From: an uncultured Clostridia bacterium
Lineage (GTDB): Bacteria > Bacillota > Clostridia > TANB77 > CAG-508
DNA length: 64,000 nucleotides
Assembly: GCA_934120395.1 (NCBI GenBank)
Contig: CAKOTZ010000002.1
Coordinates: forward strand, 1 to 64,000
Direction of reading: 5' to 3'
A program made the position numbers and the translations under genes. The first letter of the stretch is position 1, and each line of letters starts with the position of its first letter. Under the pieces are notes generated by a model. It had not been told where the DNA came from and did not search any database. It was given only the letters and a program-made list of their open reading frames with translations. Below, piece by piece: positions 18,765 to 26,916 of the stretch.

Positions 18765-18793
18765 TTGACAATTATTTTATACATATATATAAT
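18765..18793 (+). promoter_or_regulatory. Promoter of the tetR-type gene
   Basis: Consensus TTGACA, 17 bases, TATAAT on the plus strand. Confidence 0.85.
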
Positions 18794-18824
18794 TACATGT
18801 ATATGATTAGGAGGATAATACTAA

Positions 18825-19442
18825 ATGAATAACTATGAAATACGAAAACCTGTACAAAAAAGGTCAATAGAAAAAAAAGAAAAGATTATTGAAGCTGGCT
18901 TTGAATTAATTTGTGAAAAAGGATATTATAATACAAACACTGCTGAAATTGCTAAGCATGCCGGTGTTTCTACTGGAATTGTATATCAATACTTTAAAGA
19001 TAAACATGACATTCTTATTGAAGCATTAAAAAAATATGCTGATAATATTTTCTATCCAATGCTTAATGTACCAATACAAGAATTTAATAAACAAAATTTT
19101 GATAAGATTATCAGAAAAATGATAAATAATTTTATTCAAAATCACAAGTTGTCACAGTCTGCTCACGAAGAAATTATGGCAATGGCTCATTCTGATAAGG
19201 AAGTAGCTTTTTATTTCCATAAGCGAGAAATTGAAATGACTCAAATAATTTATGAATTACTGTCTTCAAATGGTTTTGACAAAGTCAATTTGATGGAAAA
19301 ATCTCACATTGCAATCGGACTTATTGATAATTTATGCCATGAAATTGTTTACCACAAACATGATGTTTTAAATTATGACGCTATGATAGATATTTGCATT
19401 GACACTTTAACATATTTATTTGCAAAACAAAAAGCCATCTAG
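18825..19442 (+). CDS. TetR family transcriptional regulator
   Basis: Regulator of 205 residues. N-terminal helix-turn-helix at about 17-65 ('EKIIEAGFELICEKG', 'TAEIAKHAGVSTGIVYQYFKDK'), followed by an all-helical ligand domain with no assigned ligand. It is divergent from an ABC exporter, and two copies of the same palindrome lie in the shared region. It most likely represses both itself and the exporter until an inducer, perhaps the exported compound, binds. Its last codons and stop lie inside the terminator stem that follows. Confidence 0.92.
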   Translation: MNNYEIRKPVQKRSIEKKEKIIEAGFELICEKGYYNTNTAEIAKHAGVSTGIVYQYFKDKHDILIEALKKYADNIFYPMLNVPIQEFNKQNFDKIIRKMINNFIQNHKLSQSAHEEIMAMAHSDKEVAFYFHKREIEMTQIIYELLSSNGFDKVNLMEKSHIAIGLIDNLCHEIVYHKHDVLNYDAMIDICIDTLTYLFAKQKAI

Positions 19443-19461
19443 CTAAGCTAAATGGCTTTTT
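19429..19461. terminator. Bidirectional terminator between tetR-type and VanW genes
   Basis: AAAAAGCCAT/ATGGCTTTTT stem with T runs on both strands. It overlaps the TetR stop and lies two bases from the VanW stop, serving convergent genes. Confidence 0.85.
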
Positions 19462-19463
19462 GT

Positions 19464-20984
19464 TTAATGCCTTTTATATGTATCTCTTGAAAGCACAACT
19501 TTATCTACTAATTTTCCATTCAAGTATCTATACTTGTATGTAATTGTTTTTATTGATGTTGGTGTTGTTTGTAGAACCACTGGTTCTATTTTAACTTGAT
19601 ATTCAGTTTCTTCTTTTACTCCATATATATCTATTTTTGCAATTCCATTACTTACAGTTGATACAATTTTTATAGGATAATTTCTTGAGTTTTTAAATTT
19701 AAAGTCCTGACTTCCATACACTACCGTTGCATCAAGTCCTGCCTTTAAATATGATGTTACGAATTGATGGTTTCGTCTATCTGTTATTTCTAGGTCAGCA
19801 TATACAACAGCATCATATAGGGTAGAAGATATTTGGCAAATTCCTCCTCCAATACCATCTACAACTTCTCCATTTGAAAATATTTTGGCTGATTTATATC
19901 CTGTTGCTACAGTTCTTGGTCCTAGAGTTTGATTATACGAAAACTCCTCACCTGGCATTAATAATACCCCATTTATTTTGTTTGAAGCTAATTTTAAATT
20001 TGTTGTTCTATCTCTATCCGAAGCCCTATATCTTGTACTAAATGAAGCTAATAAGTCTGGAAATGCTTCTGTTCCAATTTGATTTTTTGTAACAGCTGGC
20101 TTTGTATATTTCAGTTTTATAGTATATGTTTCTTGAGGTTGTTGTAACATTTGTTTTACTTCATTAACATCAAAATCTATTCCTATAACTTCTGGATAAA
20201 CAACAAATGGATTTTGAGTATAATATGCATCTTTTGGTTCTACATATATCATATCATGAAAAGCATCTACATCAATTTGAAGTGGTTCTGCCATTTCAGT
20301 AGGTATCTCTATTACTTTGTCAATAGCTTCTTTATCTGTTATAGTATTTATTAATTGTAACATCAATTCATCTCGTTTAACTGTATTTCCAGCTTTCCCT
20401 GATACAATAACTATATTATTGTTTTCAATATAATAACTTGCCTGTTTTACACCATCTGGTAATTGTGGCTCAATTTCAAGTGCAATCTCCTCTTTTAATT
20501 CATCATTATAGGTATAGGTTATTGGTATATTTGTTTTATTCATAATTGCACTCAATATTTCATAGTTGTTTTCTACAATGTTACCTTTTCTTCCTACTTG
20601 ATAAGCACTATCAACTGCTTCTCCAATATTATATGTAAATTCTATTTGTTCTGGTTTTAATGTAGTAGAAAAATCACCATGTTTTAATGTTATATCTTGT
20701 TGTAGTTCATTATTTAACTCTATTTCTAACTTGCTTATTGCCTCTTCTTTTGTTAATCCTCCAATGTTGATTCCTCTAACGCTTACCCCTTGCACAATTT
20801 TAGTATTTCCTATATTTCCTATTGCAAAAGATATTGAAAATATTCCAATTATTATCAGCATTACTATAATAACAATTAATGAAACCCAAAGTTTTCTTCT
20901 CGTTTTTTTTTCTTTAAATTGATTGTTAAACTCTTCTTTAGGTGTAGTTTCCTCACTTTTTACTATGTCTGTTGTTGCTAGCAT
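19464..20984 (-). CDS. VanW family protein with peptidoglycan-binding-like domain
   Basis: Membrane-anchored surface protein of 506 residues. Cytoplasmic residues 1-31, one membrane helix 32-54, then an external region with two PG_binding_4-like parts (about 65-300). A VanW domain follows (about 310-450), with its hallmark 'GGGICQISSTLY' near residue 378. The C-terminal 50 residues are beta-rich and G5-like. VanW proteins were named after a gene in vancomycin-resistance clusters; their biochemical role is not settled. No van genes are nearby, so resistance should not be inferred. GAGAGGGA lies before the ATG. Confidence 0.9.
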   Translation of the reverse strand: MLATTDIVKSEETTPKEEFNNQFKEKKTRRKLWVSLIVIIVMLIIIGIFSISFAIGNIGNTKIVQGVSVRGINIGGLTKEEAISKLEIELNNELQQDITLKHGDFSTTLKPEQIEFTYNIGEAVDSAYQVGRKGNIVENNYEILSAIMNKTNIPITYTYNDELKEEIALEIEPQLPDGVKQASYYIENNNIVIVSGKAGNTVKRDELMLQLINTITDKEAIDKVIEIPTEMAEPLQIDVDAFHDMIYVEPKDAYYTQNPFVVYPEVIGIDFDVNEVKQMLQQPQETYTIKLKYTKPAVTKNQIGTEAFPDLLASFSTRYRASDRDRTTNLKLASNKINGVLLMPGEEFSYNQTLGPRTVATGYKSAKIFSNGEVVDGIGGGICQISSTLYDAVVYADLEITDRRNHQFVTSYLKAGLDATVVYGSQDFKFKNSRNYPIKIVSTVSNGIAKIDIYGVKEETEYQVKIEPVVLQTTPTSIKTITYKYRYLNGKLVDKVVLSRDTYKRH

Positions 20985-21019
20985 TCTTTCCCTCTCTATT
21001 CAATTTTAATACTACCCTA

Positions 21020-21048
21020 ATGCTATAATATTTTTATATAAATGTCAA
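21020..21048 (-). promoter_or_regulatory. Promoter of the VanW gene
   Basis: TTGACA, 17 bases, TAGCAT on the minus strand. Confidence 0.6.
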
Positions 21049-21101
21049 CATATAAGTTTTTTTAAGTTAATTTGGGCAGCAACATAATCATTAATATTCT
21101 C

Positions 21102-21197
21102 TTGCAATTTTATGTAAAGTATGTTAAAATAATATTTGTATTCAGTCGAATATTATTAGTTGTAACATCATTTGCAATTGCAAGGAGGTTTTTATTA
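21102..21197 (+). promoter_or_regulatory. Promoter and conserved leader, copy 1
   Basis: TTGCAA, 17 bases, TAAAAT, followed by a ~65-base leader ending in a TTGCAATTGCAA palindrome and AAGGAGG. The same arrangement, with identical stretches GCAATTTTATGTAAA and GCAAGGAGGT plus TAAC(A/G)TCATTT, precedes the unrelated gene at 22387. Confidence 0.65.
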
Positions 21198-21710
21198 ATG
21201 AAACACAAATTTGAAATCCCAAAAATTAGCAAAAGCGAGCTTATTCATTGGTATTCAACAATTAAGCCAATTGTTGAACATGATACCTATCTTCGGGAGC
21301 TAACTCCGGATGAATTGACAAATTCCTCGTATACATGGCTCTCTCAGCCTTCAGACTACGGAGAAGAAGTTGATTTTTCTAAATTATCAGTACTTGAAGA
21401 TAGAAAAATGCTCCATGTATGTAGCTTTTATGGTTTCTTTAAACCAACTGTTGCTGAAGTTATTTGTCAGATACCACCAAGCAAACGCCCAAAGGTTGTC
21501 GCTTTTGAAATTTTGGAAGCTGCAATTGGCATGAATGGCATTTTTAAACCAGAATTAGACGCTGGCTTTCATGTATCAATAGTACGGCTTTATCAGGCTA
21601 GGAAACCACTTTTTGAGCCAGCCAAACAGGTAAAAAAATACCCAACGGAGGACTCAAAGGCACCAATTGGAATATCTGAAAAAGTTTTTCATGATTTGTT
21701 TATGTTTTAA
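21198..21710 (+). CDS. Hypothetical protein, 170 residues
   Basis: I do not recognise this protein. The ATG at 21198 has a strong AAGGAGG site; the longer frame from 21072 would begin inside the promoter and is rejected. The product is soluble, without signal peptide or membrane helix. A run 'PSDYGEEVDFSKLSVLEDRKML' and a basic Pro-rich C-terminal part are visible. Codon use is slightly richer in G and C than neighbouring genes. It is followed at 29 bases by another small gene with its own ribosome site, so the two are probably cotranscribed. Confidence 0.65.
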   Translation: MKHKFEIPKISKSELIHWYSTIKPIVEHDTYLRELTPDELTNSSYTWLSQPSDYGEEVDFSKLSVLEDRKMLHVCSFYGFFKPTVAEVICQIPPSKRPKVVAFEILEAAIGMNGIFKPELDAGFHVSIVRLYQARKPLFEPAKQVKKYPTEDSKAPIGISEKVFHDLFMF

Positions 21711-21739
21711 GTTAAAGTAACAATGGAGGTTCAGACATT

Positions 21740-21964
21740 ATGAAACTTAAACTTTGTGTACGTTGTCCACATGATAATAATGATCCTAAAGCACTCTTAT
21801 ATAGCATTGCTAATGAATTTCAAATTGAAGATGCAATCTACAGAGAACATCTTGGAGAAATTTATGACATTTTCTTATTAAAAATTAATGGAGAAGAAGA
21901 AAAAGTAGAATATTATCTTGTGCACCTTCAGAATTCAGGTTTTGATATTGTGTTTACACTTTAA
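21740..21964 (+). CDS. Hypothetical small protein, 74 residues
   Basis: Unrecognised acidic protein with predicted alternating strand and helix. GGAGG precedes the ATG, and a strong terminator follows within 20 bases. 'VRCPHDNNDPKALLY' at the N end and 'YYLVHLQNSGFDIVFTL' at the C end could fit a small ACT-like or ferredoxin-like fold, but this is a guess. Downstream partner of the 170-residue gene. Confidence 0.6.
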   Translation: MKLKLCVRCPHDNNDPKALLYSIANEFQIEDAIYREHLGEIYDIFLLKINGEEEKVEYYLVHLQNSGFDIVFTL

Positions 21965-21970
21965 TTAATT

Positions 21971-22020
21971 AAAAAAGAAAAAGCTCAAAGCAAAAATTTG
22001 CTTTGGACTTTTTTCTTTTT
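21971..22020 (+). terminator. Rho-independent terminator after the 74-residue gene
   Basis: Inverted repeat around AAAGCAAA/TTTGCTTT flanked by A and T runs; ends in a long T tail. Confidence 0.85.
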
Positions 22021-22091
22021 AATCTATTTCAATAATTCTAGCAATCATAAATAACCCATTATAGAATTATTATTTTTTTGTGTAATATCTC

Positions 22092-22120
22092 TTGTAAAAT
22101 AAAATAAACCATATTATAAT
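22092..22120 (+). promoter_or_regulatory. Promoter of tRNA-Gly
   Basis: TTGTAA, 17 bases, TATAAT, 15 bases before the tRNA. Confidence 0.75.
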
Positions 22121-22135
22121 AATGTTTGTATATAC

Positions 22136-22210
<75 letters not shown>

Positions 22211-22218
22211 TTGAAATC

Positions 22219-22250
22219 AACTTACGGACTTAATTGTTCGTAAGTTTTTT
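22219..22250 (+). terminator. Terminator of tRNA-Gly
   Basis: AACTTACG/CGTAAGTT stem followed by six T's. Confidence 0.85.
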
Positions 22251-22272
22251 ATATTATATAAAACTTTAGTTA

Positions 22273-22386
22273 TCGCAATTTTATGTAAAATGTGCTATAA
22301 TAATAAGTGATGAACAGTTTTTACTCCGTTTCATCTTAGGTATTAACGTCATTTTAGAACGCGCTATTGCGCAAGGAGGTATAATT
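22273..22386 (+). promoter_or_regulatory. Promoter and conserved leader, copy 2
   Basis: TCGCAA, 17 bases, TATAAT, then a ~80-base leader with a GATGAA/TTCATC hairpin and a GCGC-TATT-GCGC hairpin just before AAGGAGG. Related to the leader at 21102-21197. Confidence 0.65.
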
Positions 22387-22674
22387 ATGGCAACAACAGT
22401 TAAGATGTGTGATATGGGCAAATACATCGCAGCAACCGTTTTTAAGATGCTGAACTATGGTAATGTGCATCTGAAAGACCACAACTTCTTTGGTAAGATT
22501 ATTGTTACCGATATCGAGCCGAAAAATCTGGTTTACCCTGAAGGTTGGTACTATGGTAAGGGAAATCTCAGAAACAAGCATAACAGCACGACTGGTATGT
22601 ATGAGGAAATCCCTATGTTCAAGTCCAACGGTGACAGCTGGGAAAAATTTGCTCGTTACTGCACACGTAACTAA
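22387..22674 (+). CDS. Hypothetical small protein with atypical composition, 95 residues
   Basis: Unrecognised. The ATG has AAGGAGG upstream and a terminator follows. Base composition is clearly less AT-rich than the surroundings, with codons such as AAG, CTG, ACC and GGC, suggesting acquisition or strong expression. The protein is basic and aromatic ('YPEGWYYGKGNLRNKHN'), has no signal peptide, and its central part is probably beta-rich. Isolated between tRNA-Gly and a convergent gene, a position where integrated elements are common, but no integrase or attachment repeat was seen. Confidence 0.6.
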   Translation: MATTVKMCDMGKYIAATVFKMLNYGNVHLKDHNFFGKIIVTDIEPKNLVYPEGWYYGKGNLRNKHNSTTGMYEEIPMFKSNGDSWEKFARYCTRN

Positions 22675-22699
22675 AGTTCGCTAAAAAAGATTTATCTTT

Positions 22700-22723
22700 C
22701 TCACTCATAAGAGTGAGTTTTTA
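22700..22723. terminator. Terminator between convergent genes
   Basis: CTCACTC-ATAA-GAGTGAG followed by TTTTTATTTT on the plus strand. It may serve the opposing gene weakly. Confidence 0.8.
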
Positions 22724-22729
22724 TTTTAT

Positions 22730-23689
22730 CTAATATCCATTTAAATTCCATTTTAATGGGTAAATATATTCTATAGGTTCTTTCTTTGGAGTATAATGTT
22801 TTTTTATTTTAGTTCTATTTGATTTTAATTCGGGTAATGCCTGTCTACAGTATTTATCTAATTCACAAAAAATATTTTGACAATCTATAAGTTGTAATGG
22901 TCTATCACCTATTTTTTTTAATTCTAGTCCTAATCTTTTAAATTCCTCTTCCTGATGTTCGTACATATATTTAATTATATCCTCATTACTCATTTTTCCT
23001 TTATCAATAAAACATTTTTTAATTCCACGAAGTGAACCCGGTCCCGCAACTGTAAATTCGTCCTCTTTCCAATTTACTACATCACTATAATTAATATCTG
23101 TTACTAATTGATAAGCCATAAAATTTCCTATTAACGGATAACTTTTAATAATGTTAAATGCTTCTTCCATAGTTTGACATTTAATTACTTTATTTTGAAT
23201 TTTATCTTCATTGAACATTTTATTTAAAAGAGCTAAATGATTATCATGTTTTCTATTGTATCCAAAGGCCTTATTAGCACAACTAATATAAGCATCATTA
23301 TAAATTCTAATTTCATCTAAAATAGCTCTTTCCAAAATTTTACTACATGTCCTAATATTGAAACTTTTTAATGTGATATCTTCAAAGTTTTTTAATAAAA
23401 GTTCCCAAGTAGATTCTTTATTGAATAATTTGAATAGGATTATTCTAAACAGCATATCTTCATCAGAATAGCTTTTACCATTATAAATTACATTTTTTAA
23501 TAAATACTGACTAACCCTATCATTAACCCTATAGCTGTTGCAAAATTTATACTCTTGCAATATGGGATCCGTTGTCCATGGAGCAGGTTCACCTTTTAAT
23601 TTTTTTACAAATATGTTTTGTCTTTCACATGCAAAATACCAATATAAATCATAAACTTTTTGTCTTTTTTCCATATCTACCTCATACAT
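22730..23689 (-). CDS. Predicted DNA thymine hypermodification protein (5-hmdU kinase helical domain / aGPT-PPlase family)
   Basis: The order of motifs recalls the family named alpha-glutamyl/putrescinyl-thymine pyrophosphorylase or 5-hydroxymethyluracil DNA kinase, known mainly from phages with modified thymine. The motifs are 'LYWYFACERQNIF', 'PWTTDPILQEYKFCNSYRVNDR', 'DEDMLFRIILFKLFNKESTWE', 'LIGNFMAYQLVTDINYS' and 'AGPGSLRGIKKCF'. The assignment rests on motif memory, not alignment. I chose the ATG at 23689 (AAGGA six bases upstream); ATG 23674, just after the radical SAM stop, is the alternative. Either way it is translationally close to the radical SAM gene. No P-loop is seen, so catalysis, if any, differs from standard kinases. 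Confidence 0.6.
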   Translation of the reverse strand: MYEVDMEKRQKVYDLYWYFACERQNIFVKKLKGEPAPWTTDPILQEYKFCNSYRVNDRVSQYLLKNVIYNGKSYSDEDMLFRIILFKLFNKESTWELLLKNFEDITLKSFNIRTCSKILERAILDEIRIYNDAYISCANKAFGYNRKHDNHLALLNKMFNEDKIQNKVIKCQTMEEAFNIIKSYPLIGNFMAYQLVTDINYSDVVNWKEDEFTVAGPGSLRGIKKCFIDKGKMSNEDIIKYMYEHQEEEFKRLGLELKKIGDRPLQLIDCQNIFCELDKYCRQALPELKSNRTKIKKHYTPKKEPIEYIYPLKWNLNGY

Positions 23690-24681
23690 TTTGGATCCTT
23701 TGAATTTATACATTCTTTTAATATCATAACTTTATCTTCATTTTCGGTATAATTGGCTATTATTTTTTGACCAATACAGCCACTTTTACATATTTTATAA
23801 TTCTTACATGCTAAACAATCATTATCAACATTTAATCTTCTAATGTTTGAAAAGTAAGAAGAATTATACATTTCCTCCAGTGTGTTACTTCTAATATTTC
23901 CGCTAATACCAAGTTTAGTAAAATATTTTATAGAATCACAAGGATAAGCTATTCCATCAAATCCAATAATCATAATTTCATCAGCTATAATACATGGAAC
24001 ATTATCAATTCCAAGGATATTCCACGGGCTACCCAATCTTAATTTCTTCTTATTTTCCTGCTTTAAGTATAGATCTTTAACCATTAACAAATCTTGCTTA
24101 GTTAAATCCATTTCCGCTACCCCTTTACCATGAGGAACAAATCTAAGCAAACTTATTTTATCAAAATACGGTTTATCATTAAATAAATTTAATGTATTAG
24201 CTATCACTTCATTCATTTTACCAATAGAATCCTTCGAAACCGTATAATGGAATCCTAACTTTCCATAACCATCTTTAAAAACTTTATCAAAGAAATCAAT
24301 ATGAGAATATGTAGATACATCATCTTGCTCTGATAAAATATCCGCTATAGAATATATAATTTTATTTAGCCCATTATGCAATAATTCTTTATATTTATTT
24401 AGATTTTCCTTGTTTCTATATGCAAAAGTATATAAAGTTGATTTCATACCTAATTTAGAAGTTAAATCTATTAACTCTGCTAATCTTTTATACATTAAAG
24501 GCTCTCCGCCAGTAAATACTATCGTTTCCACATTCATATTTTTTGCTTCATATATAATTCTTTTTACATCTTCAAAATCTAATTCTTTTATTTGATTAGA
24601 TCTATTGGTTGCACTGCTTGAGCAATGCTTGCAATTTCTGTCACACTGATTGGTAAGCTCAATTTTTACTTCTTTTAACAT
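23677..24681 (-). CDS. Radical SAM/SPASM domain protein
   Basis: Radical SAM enzyme of 334 residues. The first iron-sulfur site is Cys-x3-Cys-x2-Cys near the N end ('CDRNCKHC'), followed by 'FTGGEPL'. The C-terminal SPASM domain has Cys in 'YPCDS' and a full C-x2-C-x5-C-x3-C ('CLACKNYKICKSGC'), so auxiliary clusters are likely. SPASM enzymes often modify peptides, but the next gene overlaps this one and belongs to a DNA-base hypermodification family, so a nucleic-acid substrate is possible. ATG 24681 chosen for its GGAGG spacing over ATG 24687. It follows the DUF4116 gene by 33 bases. Confidence 0.85.
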   Translation of the reverse strand: MLKEVKIELTNQCDRNCKHCSSSATNRSNQIKELDFEDVKRIIYEAKNMNVETIVFTGGEPLMYKRLAELIDLTSKLGMKSTLYTFAYRNKENLNKYKELLHNGLNKIIYSIADILSEQDDVSTYSHIDFFDKVFKDGYGKLGFHYTVSKDSIGKMNEVIANTLNLFNDKPYFDKISLLRFVPHGKGVAEMDLTKQDLLMVKDLYLKQENKKKLRLGSPWNILGIDNVPCIIADEIMIIGFDGIAYPCDSIKYFTKLGISGNIRSNTLEEMYNSSYFSNIRRLNVDNDCLACKNYKICKSGCIGQKIIANYTENEDKVMILKECINSKDPKCMR

Positions 24682-24714
24682 TGACATTCCTCCACAAAAG
24701 GATTTGTTTAAAAA

Positions 24715-26568
24715 TTACATTTTATATTTACTTAGTTTATTCATAAACTCTATATCTTGCTGTAGTCTTTCATCAATAAATTGAATAGTAAGTGGATTTA
24801 TCTTCATTGCTTCTAATAAAAATTCTTTATCCTCTTTTAAGTTCTGACTTATATAATTCAATGCGAAAACTCCGCTTGTCTGTATTACAGATAACATAAA
24901 CTCTTTATTATTTCTCATTTCTTTACTAATATATTGTAAAGTCAACATATTAGTGTGCACTGCATCTAATAAAAATGCTTCATCTGTAGCCAGTTCATCT
25001 CCTATATATTGCATTACTTTTTCATTTTTTTCTATAATTTTTAAAACAATATTTGGGTTATTTCTAATTTCGTAATTTGCATATTGAAATGCTGTTTCGG
25101 ATGTCTTTGAAACCTCTATTACAAATAAAACATCTTGTCTTAATGTTTCTCTTGCATACTGCATCGCTTCCCCTTGCTTTAAAATTGCTTTTTTCATGAA
25201 TTCTCTACTATTAATTAGGGTTACATCAGCATATTGCAATACATCAGCATTTATTTCAATTGCATCCAACATAAATTTTGCATCACTTCTCAATTTGCTA
25301 CCTGTATATTGCATTACTAAAGGCGTTTTATTAATTGCTTCTAAAACAAATCTTCTATCATTTCTTAATTCATCAGATATGTACTCAATCGCTAATGGAT
25401 TTTTATTAATGGCTTCAACTGCTATATCTATATCATTTTGCATTTCCTCACTTGCATAATATATTGCTAATCCACTTTGTTTAACTGCTTGCATTACAAT
25501 GTCTTTATCATTTTTTAATTCATCGGATGCATAATATATTGCTAATCCATTTTTTCGCACAATTTTAAGCATTGCTTCCTTATTTGAACGTAAACTAATG
25601 TCCATATATTGTAAAATCTCTAAATCGTTTTCAATTAATTTTAAAACAAAATCAGTATTTATTTTTAAATACTCTCCCATATACTGAACAGCACTCTTAT
25701 CTATAGCAATCGCTTTTAACATAAATTCAGCATTATTTCTAATATCTATGCTCATATATTTTAAAAGCATAACATTCTTCCTTATTAAATCTAATAAAAA
25801 TTTCTCATTTTTTCCAATTTCCTCACCAATATATCGAACCGCTTCTTCATTTTGCTGAATAGCTGCCATAACCATTTCTTCATTATTTTTTTCAATATCA
25901 GACATATACTTTATTGATAAGCCATTTGTCATAACAGAATTTAATAAGAAAAGTTTATTATTTTTTAATTCTTCGCTTGCATATTTGAATGCCTTTCTAT
26001 TTATTTTAATAGCTTGTAACATAAAATCTTTATCATTTAGCAATTTGTCATCAGCATATTTTAGAATATGAACACTACTTTGTTCTATAGCTTTAAACAT
26101 AAAATTAGCATCGCTTTTTAAAAAATTGCTCAAATAATTTATATTTTTTGCATCTACTGAAATTACTTTTAACATAAAATAGCTATCTTTTAATAAGTCT
26201 TGACTTACATACTGTAAATTTTCTCCACCCGTTTTTTTGATTACTTGATACATAAAGTCTTTATCATCTCTTAATTTTATCGGAAAATATTTTAAAACAC
26301 TTGGATTCTCTTTTACAGCTTCTAGCAAAAACCTCTTATCTTTCTTTAATCTTTCATCAACATATGTTAATGCTTCTTCGTTTTGTTTTACTGCTTCCAT
26401 TGCTACTTCACTATCTGCTCTTAATTCATGACGAAATTTTTTTATTGCTAATCCATTTTTTCTTACCTTTTTTAAGCATTTTCTTTTTTCGTATTTATTA
26501 TCAAACATAGTAATGCATATAGCCAAAAATATGAAAATAACAAAACATATTATTAAACCTAGCACCAT
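24715..26568 (-). CDS. DUF4116 repeat protein, membrane anchored
   Basis: Protein of 617 residues with an N-terminal membrane helix (about 2-20) and roughly 23 tandem repeats of 25 residues from about residue 45 to the end. The repeat consensus is like 'EELKNDKDIVMQAVKQSGLA' plus a 'YAS'-type ending, the pattern of DUF4116. Each unit is probably a helical hairpin, giving a long solenoid suited to protein binding; no catalytic motif is seen. Function is unknown. Close spacing to DUF1294 upstream and the radical SAM gene downstream suggests one transcript. Confidence 0.8.
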   Translation of the reverse strand: MVLGLIICFVIFIFLAICITMFDNKYEKRKCLKKVRKNGLAIKKFRHELRADSEVAMEAVKQNEEALTYVDERLKKDKRFLLEAVKENPSVLKYFPIKLRDDKDFMYQVIKKTGGENLQYVSQDLLKDSYFMLKVISVDAKNINYLSNFLKSDANFMFKAIEQSSVHILKYADDKLLNDKDFMLQAIKINRKAFKYASEELKNNKLFLLNSVMTNGLSIKYMSDIEKNNEEMVMAAIQQNEEAVRYIGEEIGKNEKFLLDLIRKNVMLLKYMSIDIRNNAEFMLKAIAIDKSAVQYMGEYLKINTDFVLKLIENDLEILQYMDISLRSNKEAMLKIVRKNGLAIYYASDELKNDKDIVMQAVKQSGLAIYYASEEMQNDIDIAVEAINKNPLAIEYISDELRNDRRFVLEAINKTPLVMQYTGSKLRSDAKFMLDAIEINADVLQYADVTLINSREFMKKAILKQGEAMQYARETLRQDVLFVIEVSKTSETAFQYANYEIRNNPNIVLKIIEKNEKVMQYIGDELATDEAFLLDAVHTNMLTLQYISKEMRNNKEFMLSVIQTSGVFALNYISQNLKEDKEFLLEAMKINPLTIQFIDERLQQDIEFMNKLSKYKM

Positions 26569-26601
26569 TGTTTATCACCTTACTTTTCAATTTATATCTT
26601 G

Positions 26602-26904
26602 TTAAATTATATCATATTTTGTCACACAAAAAAATATTAAAGTTATTTGTACACCTAAAATAACTGGAAATCCTATTGAAAACCTAGCTTTGTGTGTTTT
26701 ATGCCTGAACATATACATGCCAGCAATGCCACCAATACTCCCACCAATCATGGCAATCGTGATTAAGGTTTTTTCTGGAATTCTCCATTCTCCTTTTTTT
26801 GCTTTTCGTTTGTCAATATACATAGCTAAAAAGCCTATTAAATTAATAACAACTAGATAAATTACAATATTTTGTATTGTTAATATTTGATGTAGTGCTC
26901 CCAT
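26602..26904 (-). CDS. DUF1294 family small membrane protein
   Basis: 100 residues with three hydrophobic helices. The family motif 'MYIDKRKAKKGEWRIPE' is followed by 'GGSIGGIAGMYMFRHKTHK' and 'FSIGFP'. Function of DUF1294 proteins is unknown. It sits 12 bases after spoIIP. Confidence 0.88.
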   Translation of the reverse strand: MGALHQILTIQNIVIYLVVINLIGFLAMYIDKRKAKKGEWRIPEKTLITIAMIGGSIGGIAGMYMFRHKTHKARFSIGFPVILGVQITLIFFCVTKYDII

Positions 26905-26916
26905 TTTTACCTCTCT

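Noticed and set aside
20142..20360. Plus-strand small open frame within the VanW gene
   Set aside because: Reverse-frame shadow of the VanW coding sequence with no ribosome site.
21072..21197. Extended N terminus of the hypothetical gene at 21198
   Set aside because: The extra codons cover the promoter and leader; the ATG at 21198 has a strong ribosome site.
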